The notes beneath the pieces were generated by a model. It had not been told where the DNA came from, searched no databases, and saw nothing but the letters and a program-made list of their open reading frames with translations. A stretch of 64,000 bases of DNA from Clostridia bacterium (GTDB lineage Bacteria > Bacillota > Clostridia > Christensenellales > Aristaeellaceae), in contig JAFVXE010000014.1 in the NCBI GenBank assembly GCA_017501255.1, forward strand, positions 152,462 through 216,461. Direction: 5' to 3'. How positions within the stretch are numbered: position 1 is the first letter of the stretch; every line of letters begins with the position of its first letter. The translations under genes were made by a program, and so were the position numbers. Of the stretch, positions 45,573 through 55,156 are shown piece after piece.

Positions 45573-46300
45573 TAAATCCTGTCGATTTCAGCCGTCTCTT
45601 TGCCATCAGGCTCATATACCACAAGGGGAGGCATCCACAAAAGGCCGGGTTTGGCGTTTTTCATTCCTTCCAACAGCACCAGATAAGGTGCACGATCCGC
45701 CTTGGCATAAACCATGCGAATCCGTTTGGGTTCAATGCGATGATTCCGGAAAGCATCTGTTAGCTCCAGCAGTCGCTGGGCGGGAAATACCATACACAGC
45801 CTGCCCATATTGCGAAGCACTGACGCACAGGCTGCCACCCATTGATCGATACCCGTATCTTCCTCATGACGGGCAAGGGTTACGGAATCTGTATTGTTTT
45901 TCAGCGTGCTGCCTTGCTTACCGTAAGGAGGATTGCTTACCACCAAATGAGCGCAGCCATAACCCAACAGCTTTGCCGCATCCTTCATATCTGCTGTATG
46001 GATGTGAATCCTATCGCTTAACCCGTTCAACTGCACACTGCGGGATGCCATATCCGCCATTTGCGGCTGCACCTCAAAGGCGCTGAAGCGGGCATCTTTC
46101 CGCTGGGCACTCATCAGAATCGGCAGAATTCCCGTACCTGTTCCCATATCAATCACGTGTTCCCGAGGACGGACACGGGCAAAATCGCTGAGGATTACCG
46201 CATCCATGCCAAAGCGGAAACCATTCCGGCTCTGAATGATGTGCAGATCGTTCAATTGCAGATCATCGATCCGTTCATCGGGCAGTAGGGATACTTCCAT
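45557..46300 (-). CDS. TrmN6-like tRNA1(Val) adenine-37 N6-methyltransferase
   Basis: 247 aa class I methyltransferase. Start region RIDDLQLNDLHIIQSRNGFRFGMDA, motif I VIDMGTGTGILPI, and the catalytic NPPYG motif (VSNPPYGKQG) for exocyclic amine methylation. Bacillus counterpart YabB. ATG 46300 follows AAGGAG by nine bases; the longer frame to 46366 has no RBS. Confidence 0.9.
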   Translation of the reverse strand: MEVSLLPDERIDDLQLNDLHIIQSRNGFRFGMDAVILSDFARVRPREHVIDMGTGTGILPILMSAQRKDARFSAFEVQPQMADMASRSVQLNGLSDRIHIHTADMKDAAKLLGYGCAHLVVSNPPYGKQGSTLKNNTDSVTLARHEEDTGIDQWVAACASVLRNMGRLCMVFPAQRLLELTDAFRNHRIEPKRIRMVYAKADRAPYLVLLEGMKNAKPGLLWMPPLVVYEPDGKETAEIDRIYHRTV

Positions 46301-46316
46301 TACGTGTGACTCCTTC

Positions 46317-49136
46317 TTATTGCAGGTCATCCGCCTGATACAATGATACCTCGCTGAGGTTGACATAGCCGGTCATTCCCTGCCATTGGGCGATGCACCA
46401 TTCATCAGAGGTGGCGATTACCACAAGCTGTTCGCTGGCGGGGATGGCTTGCAAAATACGTTCATTCATGGAGGGGGCTATGCGGAAATTGGCATTCCCA
46501 GCACCGGGTACAGCAAGCAGATCCTTCACCGCAGTATAGCCATCCGGCAGCTCCATGGAGGGCACTGGTGGCAGCACTTGCGCCGGGCTTTGCGTAGGTT
46601 GAGCATCAGGCTGGACAGAAGGTTCAGGTGTGGTTTCCACATTGCTGTTGCCATGATTGCTGCCCTGCATGGTCAGGTAGGCCGTCATCACATAACCGGC
46701 AAATCCCTGATAGCTGACCAAAGCCCAGCCATCGTTTACGGAATAAACCTCCACCATTCGTCCTCTGGGAATGGTGGTCAGAATCGCTGCATGGGGCTGG
46801 GGCGACAGACGCAGATTCAGGGAACCCGATTTCGTGGTCACCTTTGCCTGCCCCGCACTATTGGAGGGTATCTGAATAGTCTCCTCCGGCTTGCTCGGCG
46901 GCGGCGTGGTCTGCACACCAAAGGTGAGAAAACTGCTCATCACATAGCCTTCCATACCGGCATAGCGCACTTTGCACCATCCTGCCTGAGGCTGCGTTGC
47001 TTCCACTTGCGCATACTGTGGAATTTTTGCCAGAATGGAAGCGTGTTCGCTGGCTTGCAGACGAAGGTTCAGCGAACCGCGCTGGGTGGTAACGGTTGCC
47101 GTCTGATATGCGCTATCATCCGGTTCGGATGGAATGGGCGTGCTTTCCGGTACAAGGGTTGCTTCCGGGGAGGGCGTTGGCTGCGGAGATGCTGTCAACG
47201 CAGGCGTTTGCGGATTCATTGCATTGGCAGACACAAGATAAGCCGTCATCACATAACCCTGAATCCCCTGATAGGATACATGGGTGAATTCCCCATTGCT
47301 TCCCAAGGACTCCAACAGTGCGCCATGGGGTAGCTGCATCAATATGCGGCCGTTTCGATCCGGAGACTCCCGGAAGTTCACAAAACCGTCCATGCAAAAA
47401 ATCATCAACTGATGACTGTTGGATACAGATGTATCCGGTTGCTGAATTGATGGTGCATTTGTGGGAGTCGGAGTTATTTCAGGGACAGTGTCTTTCTGGA
47501 ACACCTCCGAAAGCAAACTGCGCATCGCATAGGCAGTGATGCCCTCATATTCCACATATGCCCAGCTGGGTTCCAGCGATATGACGGTAACCGTATCCCC
47601 TTCATTGGCAATGCCGAGAATGGGCGCACTCATGGAAGGTTCCGCACGCAAATTGACAAAGCCGTTAGCAATCACGGTGGCATAGCCAGCAATGAAGGCC
47701 GAAGGCTCCTCCGGTTCCTGTGTTTCGCCCGTGTTGCCCGGAACAGAAGGCGTACCTGCATCCTCCATGGGTTCATCGGTCAGATTCAGTTTGGTATTCA
47801 CGCATCCAGGATAATAGAAGCCCAAGATGGCATCAAACCCATATCCCTGACGGGCCATTTCCATGGCGCCGTACTGACTCATCCCAACGCCGTGACCATA
47901 CCGTCCTGCTTTCAGCGTATATGCGGTACTGTTTTCAGATACTGTCCAGATTTCGTTGGTGGATGAAGTAAGGCTCATGCCGAGTATACTTTCCAGATCC
48001 CTGAAAACATCGGCTGTTACCGTTACAGAAGTGGTGACACTTCCCCCTCCGGCTGCCACCGTTTCCACCGTAAGCTGAAAATCCGCCTTGGTGTACAGCT
48101 TGCTGGGAGCTTTGTATTTGGGGGTGTGGAGTGTTATTTTTTCCAACCAGATCAGGTTTGTATTATTCGTAGAGGCGGCATAGCCATTCTGGGTAAGGTT
48201 CGAAACCGCCTTTTCTTTCAAAAGCGTCAAAAGCGCCTGGCGATTGCTGCCGCTTGCCAGATCTTTATAGATAGTTGCTGTTTTGGTTTTTGCCGACCCG
48301 CTGGCAGCGTCGTACGGATCATCTTTCACAGGAAGATAATCATATCCTTTGCCGCCCCATACATTCAGGGCGGATTCAGTCTGTCCGCCATTGCTGGAAG
48401 AATAATAGGTTTCCGCATATCGGTTGTCGTATTTCAGCACCATGCCCTTGGTGGCATTCACTGCTGCTTTGCAGTTCTCATTGCCTGAGGTTGTGCCACG
48501 GTATACCTGATCTGCATCTGTATCCACCACATCGTATTGATTGCCTGCCCGATTGGTCATCATGCGTATGGTGTAGGTTCGTGCGGCTATCGCCTGTGCT
48601 TTCAGTGCTTCCAGCGGCGCATTGTTGCCCAGCTCATAGGGCAGAACGCCGCAGAGATAGTCCTCCATCTGGATATGAGCAATGGGGAGCAAACTGTATC
48701 TGCCGTTTTGCTGCGTGCTGCGAATAGAGAAATCCGCAGGATATGGATTGGAAGCCTGTGCGATTGTGGCGCTGGCTCCTGCATGGCTGCGGTTCAGGGT
48801 GAAATAATCACCCATATTCCAGCTGTTACCCGATGCAGAAAGCGTCATTTGTCCGGTTGAGGCGTTGCAGCTTATCTTCACCTGCGTGCCGGTTGCCAGC
48901 GAAAACTCTCCGTTGTTCACTGCATAGTCGCCCAGGAGATTCAATGTCATGCTTTCCAGATTGCCCAGCGAAGAAAGGCGTACCCGAACAAGGCCCTCAC
49001 GGCTAGTAGCGTCCTGTTGAAAAGCGAGAGGTGCCACCTCTGCCAAAGCCATGGAGGGCAGCAGCAACGCAAGGGCCAGTGCCATCATACGGATGAAAAA
49101 CAGCTTTTTCAGTTCCTGTGAATACTGGTAGCGCAT
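46317..49136 (-). CDS. SpoIID/LytB-domain protein with five SH3-like repeats
   Basis: 939 aa exported protein. Signal peptide to about residue 32 (SMALA). Residues about 140-470 form the SpoIID/LytB transglycosylase domain: MEDYLCGVLPYELGNN with the catalytic Glu, LKAQAIAARTYTI, and the closing RYGHGVGMSQYGAMEMA. Five bacterial SH3 domains follow, each with NLR/NFR and a GYVM-type end, separated by Pro/Thr linkers. SpoIID degrades peptidoglycan stems during engulfment and is about 340 aa in Bacillus. RBS AGAGGTG, ATG 49136. Next to spoIVFB, but a sporulation-only role is not certain. Confidence 0.9.
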   Translation of the reverse strand: MRYQYSQELKKLFFIRMMALALALLLPSMALAEVAPLAFQQDATSREGLVRVRLSSLGNLESMTLNLLGDYAVNNGEFSLATGTQVKISCNASTGQMTLSASGNSWNMGDYFTLNRSHAGASATIAQASNPYPADFSIRSTQQNGRYSLLPIAHIQMEDYLCGVLPYELGNNAPLEALKAQAIAARTYTIRMMTNRAGNQYDVVDTDADQVYRGTTSGNENCKAAVNATKGMVLKYDNRYAETYYSSSNGGQTESALNVWGGKGYDYLPVKDDPYDAASGSAKTKTATIYKDLASGSNRQALLTLLKEKAVSNLTQNGYAASTNNTNLIWLEKITLHTPKYKAPSKLYTKADFQLTVETVAAGGGSVTTSVTVTADVFRDLESILGMSLTSSTNEIWTVSENSTAYTLKAGRYGHGVGMSQYGAMEMARQGYGFDAILGFYYPGCVNTKLNLTDEPMEDAGTPSVPGNTGETQEPEEPSAFIAGYATVIANGFVNLRAEPSMSAPILGIANEGDTVTVISLEPSWAYVEYEGITAYAMRSLLSEVFQKDTVPEITPTPTNAPSIQQPDTSVSNSHQLMIFCMDGFVNFRESPDRNGRILMQLPHGALLESLGSNGEFTHVSYQGIQGYVMTAYLVSANAMNPQTPALTASPQPTPSPEATLVPESTPIPSEPDDSAYQTATVTTQRGSLNLRLQASEHASILAKIPQYAQVEATQPQAGWCKVRYAGMEGYVMSSFLTFGVQTTPPPSKPEETIQIPSNSAGQAKVTTKSGSLNLRLSPQPHAAILTTIPRGRMVEVYSVNDGWALVSYQGFAGYVMTAYLTMQGSNHGNSNVETTPEPSVQPDAQPTQSPAQVLPPVPSMELPDGYTAVKDLLAVPGAGNANFRIAPSMNERILQAIPASEQLVVIATSDEWCIAQWQGMTGYVNLSEVSLYQADDLQ

Positions 49137-49212
49137 CGTGCTTCACCTCTGTACTTCCTATGCAGAATAATGGAACTATTTTAGCATACCCCTATGAAAA
49201 AGTCCATGTAAG

Positions 49213-50049
49213 TCAATGGTTATTTGTTGTTTCTCCCATAAGTTTTACAAGTATTTGCTGCTGGGTAATGTTGCCAATGGCGCTGCCATCAACAGGGTTG
49301 ATTGTTTGTAATAAGACGAACTTTTCCTGCGGTGATTTTTTCAGCATCTGCATCAGTGAAAGTGGATCCGGGTCGCCAACAGCAACCCACGATTCTGCTT
49401 TATATATCCCGTTTCTTACCTTTTTTCTTTTCTCAAGGGTTTGAACCCATTCCACGCTATTGTCAACATTACATTGCTTCACAGCATACGCCAGATAAGG
49501 CCCCAATACCAGCAAGGTAGGGTTCAATGCGCCGCAGAATGCGCTGTATACGCCAAGTGCCGAAACGGCAAAGGCAATCAGATAAGATAGCCATACCAAA
49601 ACCTGTCTGACCGGCTTCTCCCAGCCCAGAAGAGCAGCCAGACCCAGCAACACTCTTCCCCCATCCAACGGAAGAACGGGCAGGGCGTTGATCAGCAGCA
49701 AAGCCAGATTGGTCATGAAGAGCAGATATGCAAAAGGATGTTCAGCCGCCCATGGATAACTGATACCTGCCATACCTCCACTGACCAGCAACCCTGCCCC
49801 TGCAATCAAAACTCTCCTTCCCGCAGAAAGAGAAGCGAATCCATCAGCCTGTGCAATGAACCCAAGGGGCGTCCATTCGATAGCGCAGCGTTTGACTCCG
49901 CACAAACCAATGGCGACCAAATGACCCACTTCATGGAGCGTAATGGCTGCCAGAGCCGCCAGCAGCCGGTCTATTGGCACAAACAGGATGGCTGCTGCCA
50001 AGCAGGCAATACCAACCGGATGCACCGAAAATCGCCACTGGGTCTTCAT
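49213..50049 (-). CDS. spoIVFB: SpoIVFB-like site-2 metalloprotease (M50)
   Basis: 278 aa intramembrane protease; in Bacillus SpoIVFB releases sigma-K from pro-sigma-K. Zn motif TLHEVGHLVA and the third ligand in NALPVLPLDGGRVLLG, several helices, and a C-terminal CBS-like cytoplasmic domain. ATG 50049 overlaps the TGA of the spoIVFA-like gene; the frame extends to a TTG at 50058. No sigma-K gene in the window. Confidence 0.9.
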   Translation of the reverse strand: MKTQWRFSVHPVGIACLAAAILFVPIDRLLAALAAITLHEVGHLVAIGLCGVKRCAIEWTPLGFIAQADGFASLSAGRRVLIAGAGLLVSGGMAGISYPWAAEHPFAYLLFMTNLALLLINALPVLPLDGGRVLLGLAALLGWEKPVRQVLVWLSYLIAFAVSALGVYSAFCGALNPTLLVLGPYLAYAVKQCNVDNSVEWVQTLEKRKKVRNGIYKAESWVAVGDPDPLSLMQMLKKSPQEKFVLLQTINPVDGSAIGNITQQQILVKLMGETTNNH

Positions 50050-50756
50050 TCTGTCCAATCCGACATACAGGGTACCGGATCCACGGACTGACCATTGACC
50101 CGTAGCTCAAAGGCAAGCGGCTTATCGGGCAATAGCGAGGCAATAATCTCTCCGCTTTCCACCACGCTGCCCACCTCCACATGAGCGGATTGCAGATTTC
50201 CATACAAGGCCTCGCTTCCATCTGTATGACGAATCCGGATGATTCTTTCTTCATCCAGTCCGTGCGCAATGCTCATCACTTCGCCATCACCGGCGGAACG
50301 TACATCGGTGACTGTTGTACTCATTTCCAGATAGGGTTCCTGTACGGACCAGGTATGCACAACCTGCCCATTCACCGGTGTTTGCACTGCAATGCCCGCT
50401 GCCGGATTCCATACCGCCTGAATTTCAGCAGGCAACAGATCACTGACAAAGCTCAGTTTTCCAACATCCTGATCCCACGTTGCTGTCATTTCATCCCGCA
50501 GAGTTGAAAAAACACTGACACTCTTTTCGCTGCCGGTTTGTTGCAGCGCCAGAACCACAAGCGCAAGGCAGCCCACCAGAGCCAGATTCCGGCTCAGGTT
50601 CTCTGGCTGAAACAATCGTTTCAGTCCCTTTTCACGCACTGGCAAATCTATCAGTTCTGCGCTGGTCTGAAAAGCATTTTCCTGTGGCATGGGCGGCTGA
50701 ATCCATTTGCGCTGCTGGCGTACCTGAATCTGATTGACACGGGTTTGTTCGTCCAA
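50046..50756 (-). CDS. spoIVFA: SpoIVFA-like M23-domain protein
   Basis: 236 aa. Basic cytoplasmic N-terminus, one helix (LALVGCLALVVLAL, about residues 58-72), then a degenerate LytM/M23 domain (IRIRHTDGSEALYGNLQSAHVEVG). The zinc ligands are incomplete, as in SpoIVFA, which holds SpoIVFB inactive. Start TTG 50756 is seven bases after GAGGAGGG. That RBS lies in a hairpin (50762-50802). Confidence 0.82.
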   Translation of the reverse strand: MDEQTRVNQIQVRQQRKWIQPPMPQENAFQTSAELIDLPVREKGLKRLFQPENLSRNLALVGCLALVVLALQQTGSEKSVSVFSTLRDEMTATWDQDVGKLSFVSDLLPAEIQAVWNPAAGIAVQTPVNGQVVHTWSVQEPYLEMSTTVTDVRSAGDGEVMSIAHGLDEERIIRIRHTDGSEALYGNLQSAHVEVGSVVESGEIIASLLPDKPLAFELRVNGQSVDPVPCMSDWTE

Positions 50757-50761
50757 AGCAA

Positions 50762-50802
50762 ATCCCTCCTCTGGCCAAAGCTATGCTCTGGTGAGGAGGG
50801 AT
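50762..50802 (-). promoter_or_regulatory. Hairpin covering the spoIVFA ribosome site
   Basis: ATCCCTCCTC (50762-50771) and GAGGAGGGAT (50793-50802) are perfect complements around a 21-base loop. On the minus-strand RNA the downstream arm is the RBS of the spoIVFA-like gene, so the fold hides it. No T-run follows, so it is not a terminator. Confidence 0.5.
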
Positions 50803-50812
50803 AGAACCTATA

Positions 50813-52057
50813 TTAGAGGCAACCTCTTTCCTTCATGAATTCCAGGGTACGGATGATTGCCAGTTTGCCGTGACTGTAGGTAAGGCCGCCCTGCAGGAAG
50901 GCGGTAAAGGGTTCCCGCATGGGAGCGTCTGCGCTGAGCTCGATGGATGCACCGCTGATGAACGTACCTGCGGCCATGATCACCTGATGCTGATACCCGG
51001 GCATATCCCAGGGCTCCGGCAAAGCCATACTGTCGATGGGAGATGCGCTCTGAATGCCCTGACAGAATGCAATCAAGCGCTCCGGGGTGCAAAGATCCAG
51101 CGCCTGAATAATATCCGTACGGCGTTCGCTGTAATGGGGCGTAGTGTGCATTCCCATGTCATCGAACACAGCAGAAGCCAGAATGGACGTTTTCACTGCC
51201 TGTGCCACCACATGGGGCGCCATGAACAGGCCCTGATAGAAGGGCAGATAGCTGCCTGCATAACTGCCAACTTCCCGGCCGATTCCGGGAGCAGTGAGGC
51301 GATAGCTGACACGCTCAATCAGATCCTCACGGCCAACAATGTAGCCGCCGGTAGGGGCCAGTCCGCCGCCGGGATTCTTGATCAGGCTGCCCACACACAC
51401 ATCTGCGCCGTAATGAATGGGTTCCTTTTCGCACACAAACTCGCCATAGCAGTTATCCACCATCAGGCAGGTATTGGGGAACTCCCGATGGAGCATTTCA
51501 GCCAAGGGAGCCACATCCTCCGGCATCAGGCTGGGGCGGCTGGAATAGCCACGGCTGCGCTGAACGGCAACAACAGCGGTATTGGGTTTCATGGCTGCAC
51601 GGATGCCTTCAATATCCAGCTTGCCGTCTTCCGTCATTTCCACCTGAGAATAGCTGACACCCATTTCCTTGAGGGAACCTACACCGGAACCCTGAATGCC
51701 GATCACTTCCTCCAGCGTGTCATAGGGGCCGCCGGAAGCATACATCAGCTCATCGCCGGGCTTGAGCAGACCAAACAGGCACATACTCAGCGCATGGGTA
51801 CCGGAAGCAATCTGGGGACGAACGATGGCTGCATCAGCCTCAAACAGATCAGCATAGATTTTTTCAAGGGTATCACGGCCTACATCGTCGTAGCCATAGC
51901 CGGTGGTCGGAGCAAAATGCCGGGCTGCAACCTGGTGCCGCTGCAGCGCGTCCAGCACCTTGGCTGTATTGTTAAGCGAAATCTGCTCCATACGTTCAAA
52001 GGATTCTTTGCAGCGCAATTCCGCTGCTTCCACCGCTTTGATAATCTCCATATCCAT
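50813..52057 (-). CDS. PLP-dependent YnbB/methionine gamma-lyase-like protein
   Basis: 414 aa fold-type I PLP enzyme of the family often called aluminium resistance protein or YnbB. FAPTTGYGYDDVGRDTLE near the N-terminus, IASGTHALSMCLFG cofactor loop, VDNCYGEFV (Asp) and the Schiff-base Lys in GSLIKNPGGG. True substrate unknown. It follows miaA by six bases; Bacillus has ynbB in the same district downstream of miaA, but hfq, which stands there, is absent here. Confidence 0.88.
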   Translation of the reverse strand: MDMEIIKAVEAAELRCKESFERMEQISLNNTAKVLDALQRHQVAARHFAPTTGYGYDDVGRDTLEKIYADLFEADAAIVRPQIASGTHALSMCLFGLLKPGDELMYASGGPYDTLEEVIGIQGSGVGSLKEMGVSYSQVEMTEDGKLDIEGIRAAMKPNTAVVAVQRSRGYSSRPSLMPEDVAPLAEMLHREFPNTCLMVDNCYGEFVCEKEPIHYGADVCVGSLIKNPGGGLAPTGGYIVGREDLIERVSYRLTAPGIGREVGSYAGSYLPFYQGLFMAPHVVAQAVKTSILASAVFDDMGMHTTPHYSERRTDIIQALDLCTPERLIAFCQGIQSASPIDSMALPEPWDMPGYQHQVIMAAGTFISGASIELSADAPMREPFTAFLQGGLTYSHGKLAIIRTLEFMKERGCL

Positions 52058-52063
52058 GTTCTT

Positions 52064-53002
52064 TTACGCCTCCGCTTCTGCTTGTTTCCCTGATAAAAAA
52101 GATTGTATGGCCTCCGTTGCACGGGATAGGGCGCTTTCTTGCTCCAGCCAGAGAGTAGCGTTCTCTCCCCTGCACCAGGTTTCCTGCCGCTTGGCATAGT
52201 GCTTGGTGTTCAGAATGATCTGTTCCCTGGCCTTTTCCAGAGGCACCGCACCACTGACCACCGGCACCATTTCCTTGTAGCCAATGCCCTGCATGGATTG
52301 GGCTTCCGGTGATGCCCCCTCCTCCAGCAAGCCCTTCACTTCGTCGTAAAGGCCATCGTGAATCATGCAATCCACCCGCTTCCCGATGCGCTGGAACAGT
52401 TGATCCCGCTCCATGCGGATGGCGATGGGCAAAACAGTAAAGGCCCCGTTTTCCTCCTGCCGTGTCTGGCTCAAGGGCGTGCCTGTCAGTTCATACACCT
52501 CAATGGCTCGTATCACCCGTCGCAAATCATTGGGATGCAGTTTATTGGCGGATGCTTCGTCCACTTCCCGGAGCCTGTTGTGCAGAATCATCCTGCCCCC
52601 CGGCTGGTCTGCTATCGCTTCCAGACGTGCCCGAATAGCCGGGTCACTGGGGCTGACCCCCAGCGATAAACCGTGCATCAGGGCTTTCAGGTAAAGCCCG
52701 GTACCGCCTACCAGCATGGGCAGTTTTCCACGCTCCAAAACCTGGTGGATCACTTTCGCCGCCTCAATGGCATAATCTGCTACGGTATAGTTCTCCATAG
52801 GCGATACCACATCCAACATATGGTGGACAATCTGCTGCCTGTCAGCATCGGAAGGTTTGGCTGTTCCGATATCCATCCCCCGGTAAATCTGCATGGAGTC
52901 CATACAGACGATCTCGCCACGGAAACGCCCCGCCAGCTCCATGGCCAGAGCGCTTTTGCCACTGGCCGTTGCGCCGGTGATGGCAATGAGTCTGGGTTTC
53001 AT
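52064..53002 (-). CDS. miaA: tRNA dimethylallyltransferase
   Basis: Adds the isopentenyl group to A37 of tRNAs reading UNN codons. 312 aa. P-loop ITGATASGKSALA, MDSMQIYRGMDIGTAKP, GGTGLYLKALMHGL, QGIGYKEM. Substrate for MiaB, encoded upstream in the same run. RBS GGAGG, ATG 53002. Confidence 0.96.
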   Translation of the reverse strand: MKPRLIAITGATASGKSALAMELAGRFRGEIVCMDSMQIYRGMDIGTAKPSDADRQQIVHHMLDVVSPMENYTVADYAIEAAKVIHQVLERGKLPMLVGGTGLYLKALMHGLSLGVSPSDPAIRARLEAIADQPGGRMILHNRLREVDEASANKLHPNDLRRVIRAIEVYELTGTPLSQTRQEENGAFTVLPIAIRMERDQLFQRIGKRVDCMIHDGLYDEVKGLLEEGASPEAQSMQGIGYKEMVPVVSGAVPLEKAREQIILNTKHYAKRQETWCRGENATLWLEQESALSRATEAIQSFLSGKQAEAEA

Positions 53003-53014
53003 CGCTGCCTCCTG

Positions 53015-55144
53015 TTACTGAACACGCTTGAAACGCTTTTCCAGCATATACTGAGTCATTTCAATCACAATCGGACGGCCATGAGGACAGGTAGGCATGG
53101 CATCGGAAGCCAGCATTTCCGTCAGGAAACCTTTCACTTCCTCCTCGCTGAGCCTGTCGCCTGCCTTGATGGCACGCTTGCATGCCATCTGCGCAATCTG
53201 CTTGCGCATTCGCTCACGGGTGATGCCGCCTCGGCCAGCTTGCCACTCGTCAAGGGCTTCCAAAAACAGCGTGCGGGGGTTCTCATTGTGACCAAACAGG
53301 GTCGGAATGGCGTATACAGCCGCACTGGAATCATCAAAACGCTGAACATCGAAGCCTGCATCACACAGTACTTCTTGCAGTTCCTCCAACAGCATCAGAT
53401 CATGCTGCGTCATCTCCACCAGCACAGGAGCCAGCAAGCGCTGAGAAACTGCCTTGCCTTCAAACTGCTGCATCATTTTGTCGTACAGCATCCGTTCATG
53501 AGCAGCGTGCTGATCCAGAAAAAGCAGCTTGTCGCCGCATTCAAAAATCCAATAGGTGGAGAATGCAATACCAATCAAGCGCAGCTGTTCAGCGGATGTA
53601 GCTTCCGGCAGAAGCGAAGTCTGCTCCGCTACCGCCTCTGGCTGGAGAGGGTTCACAGGCTTTTCTTCGTTGGGCTTTGCTGGTTCCGGCTTTTTGTTTT
53701 CTTTTGCTTGTTGGCTGGCTTGCTGTTTGGCCAGTTCCAGCATGATGCGGGTGACTTCCGGAGAGGTGGATTCACGCATGGTGTTGCCCGGCAAGGAAGA
53801 AAAATCCGGAACAAAGCTGGTATAGTGCTTCCTGGCCTCCTCCTTGGGGGAAGGTGTTTCCTTTTCCTCCGGCAACGGTTTGGAAACAGGCGGTTTGGGC
53901 TCAGCCGACGATTTGGGAGCAATTGAAGAAGAAACCTGTGTTTTGGGCGGTGGTTGCAAATTCGCAACGGTTGCTGTTGTTTCAGACGGGAAATCAGAAA
54001 TAACAGCATTTCTTTTCGTCTCTGCTGGAGGTGCCATTTCCTCGGGTCTGCCCAGTTCAATCACGGTAAAGCCGGTGGATTCTTTGGGTTCCTGAATTGC
54101 CTCAACCGTTGGTTTTACCTGGGTAACCGTTCCTGCGGTCAGTTGCGCCCCCAGAGACTGCCCGTGCAATGCCTCGCTTACCAAAGTCCTGACAGCCTGA
54201 GCAATGGCATTTTCATTCTGGAAACGCACTTCCAGTTTGTTGGGGTGCACGTTCACATCCACCAGCGAATGTGGCAGTTGCAAAAACAGAGCACCCATCG
54301 GGAAACGCCCCACCATGACCCGGCCTTCGCAGCCGCTTTCCAACGCCCGGCTGATCAGGCTGCTGCGGAAGTAACGGCCATTGATAAAGAAGGACTGCTG
54401 CATCCGGTTGCCACGGCTCAATTCCCCTACGCCAATATAGCCATCCAGAATCAATCCATTCATATTGCCGCTGACATGGTGCATCTGAGCAAAAGCCTCT
54501 TTGCCATACACCCTGTACAGCACCGATTCCAGCTTGCCATCGCCAATGCTTTGATAAACCGTTTTGCCCTGATTCACAAACCGGAAGGCAATTTCCGGAT
54601 GAGAAAGCATCAGACGAAGGATGTAGTCGGAGACCAAAGCCGATTCCTGGGCGGGTTTCTTGAGGAATTTCCGGCGCACAGGCGTATTGTAGAACAGATC
54701 CTCTACCACAAACGTGGTGCCCACTGGCGAAGCAGCCTGCCGGATATCCACAAACTCTCCGCCTTCGATTCTGGCACGGATGCCAAGAGGCGCATCCGCT
54801 GTTTTGGTGGTGCAGCTTACCTTGGCGACAGCCGCAACCGACGCCAATGCTTCGCCACGGAAACCCAGCGTATGAATATCGAACAGCTGATCCGCTGTTT
54901 GCAGTTTGCTGGTGGCATGGCGTTCAAAGGCCATACGGATTTCTTCGGCAGGAATGCCCTTACCGTCGTCCGTGATGCGCAGGTATTCCACGCCGCCGCC
55001 ACGCACTTCTACCGTGATATGGGCAGCCCCTGCGTCGATGGCGTTTTCCACCATCTCTTTCACCACGGAGGCAGGACGCTCCACCACTTCACCGGCGGCG
55101 ATCCGACCAATGATCTCCTGAGACAGCTTGCGAATAGCCGCCAT
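53015..55144 (-). CDS. mutL: DNA mismatch repair protein MutL
   Basis: 709 aa. N-terminal GHKL ATPase (ERPASVVKEMVENAIDAGA, DDGKGIP, TLGFRGEAL), a long disordered Pro/Glu-rich linker (about 355-520), and a C-terminal endonuclease domain with DQHAAHERMLYDKM (the usual final Glu of the pattern is Asp here) and CPHGRP. Start ATG 55144, RBS GGAGGGAG. Twelve bases after mutS and before miaA. Confidence 0.96.
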   Translation of the reverse strand: MAAIRKLSQEIIGRIAAGEVVERPASVVKEMVENAIDAGAAHITVEVRGGGVEYLRITDDGKGIPAEEIRMAFERHATSKLQTADQLFDIHTLGFRGEALASVAAVAKVSCTTKTADAPLGIRARIEGGEFVDIRQAASPVGTTFVVEDLFYNTPVRRKFLKKPAQESALVSDYILRLMLSHPEIAFRFVNQGKTVYQSIGDGKLESVLYRVYGKEAFAQMHHVSGNMNGLILDGYIGVGELSRGNRMQQSFFINGRYFRSSLISRALESGCEGRVMVGRFPMGALFLQLPHSLVDVNVHPNKLEVRFQNENAIAQAVRTLVSEALHGQSLGAQLTAGTVTQVKPTVEAIQEPKESTGFTVIELGRPEEMAPPAETKRNAVISDFPSETTATVANLQPPPKTQVSSSIAPKSSAEPKPPVSKPLPEEKETPSPKEEARKHYTSFVPDFSSLPGNTMRESTSPEVTRIMLELAKQQASQQAKENKKPEPAKPNEEKPVNPLQPEAVAEQTSLLPEATSAEQLRLIGIAFSTYWIFECGDKLLFLDQHAAHERMLYDKMMQQFEGKAVSQRLLAPVLVEMTQHDLMLLEELQEVLCDAGFDVQRFDDSSAAVYAIPTLFGHNENPRTLFLEALDEWQAGRGGITRERMRKQIAQMACKRAIKAGDRLSEEEVKGFLTEMLASDAMPTCPHGRPIVIEMTQYMLEKRFKRVQ

Positions 55145-55156
55145 GGTTCTCCCTCC

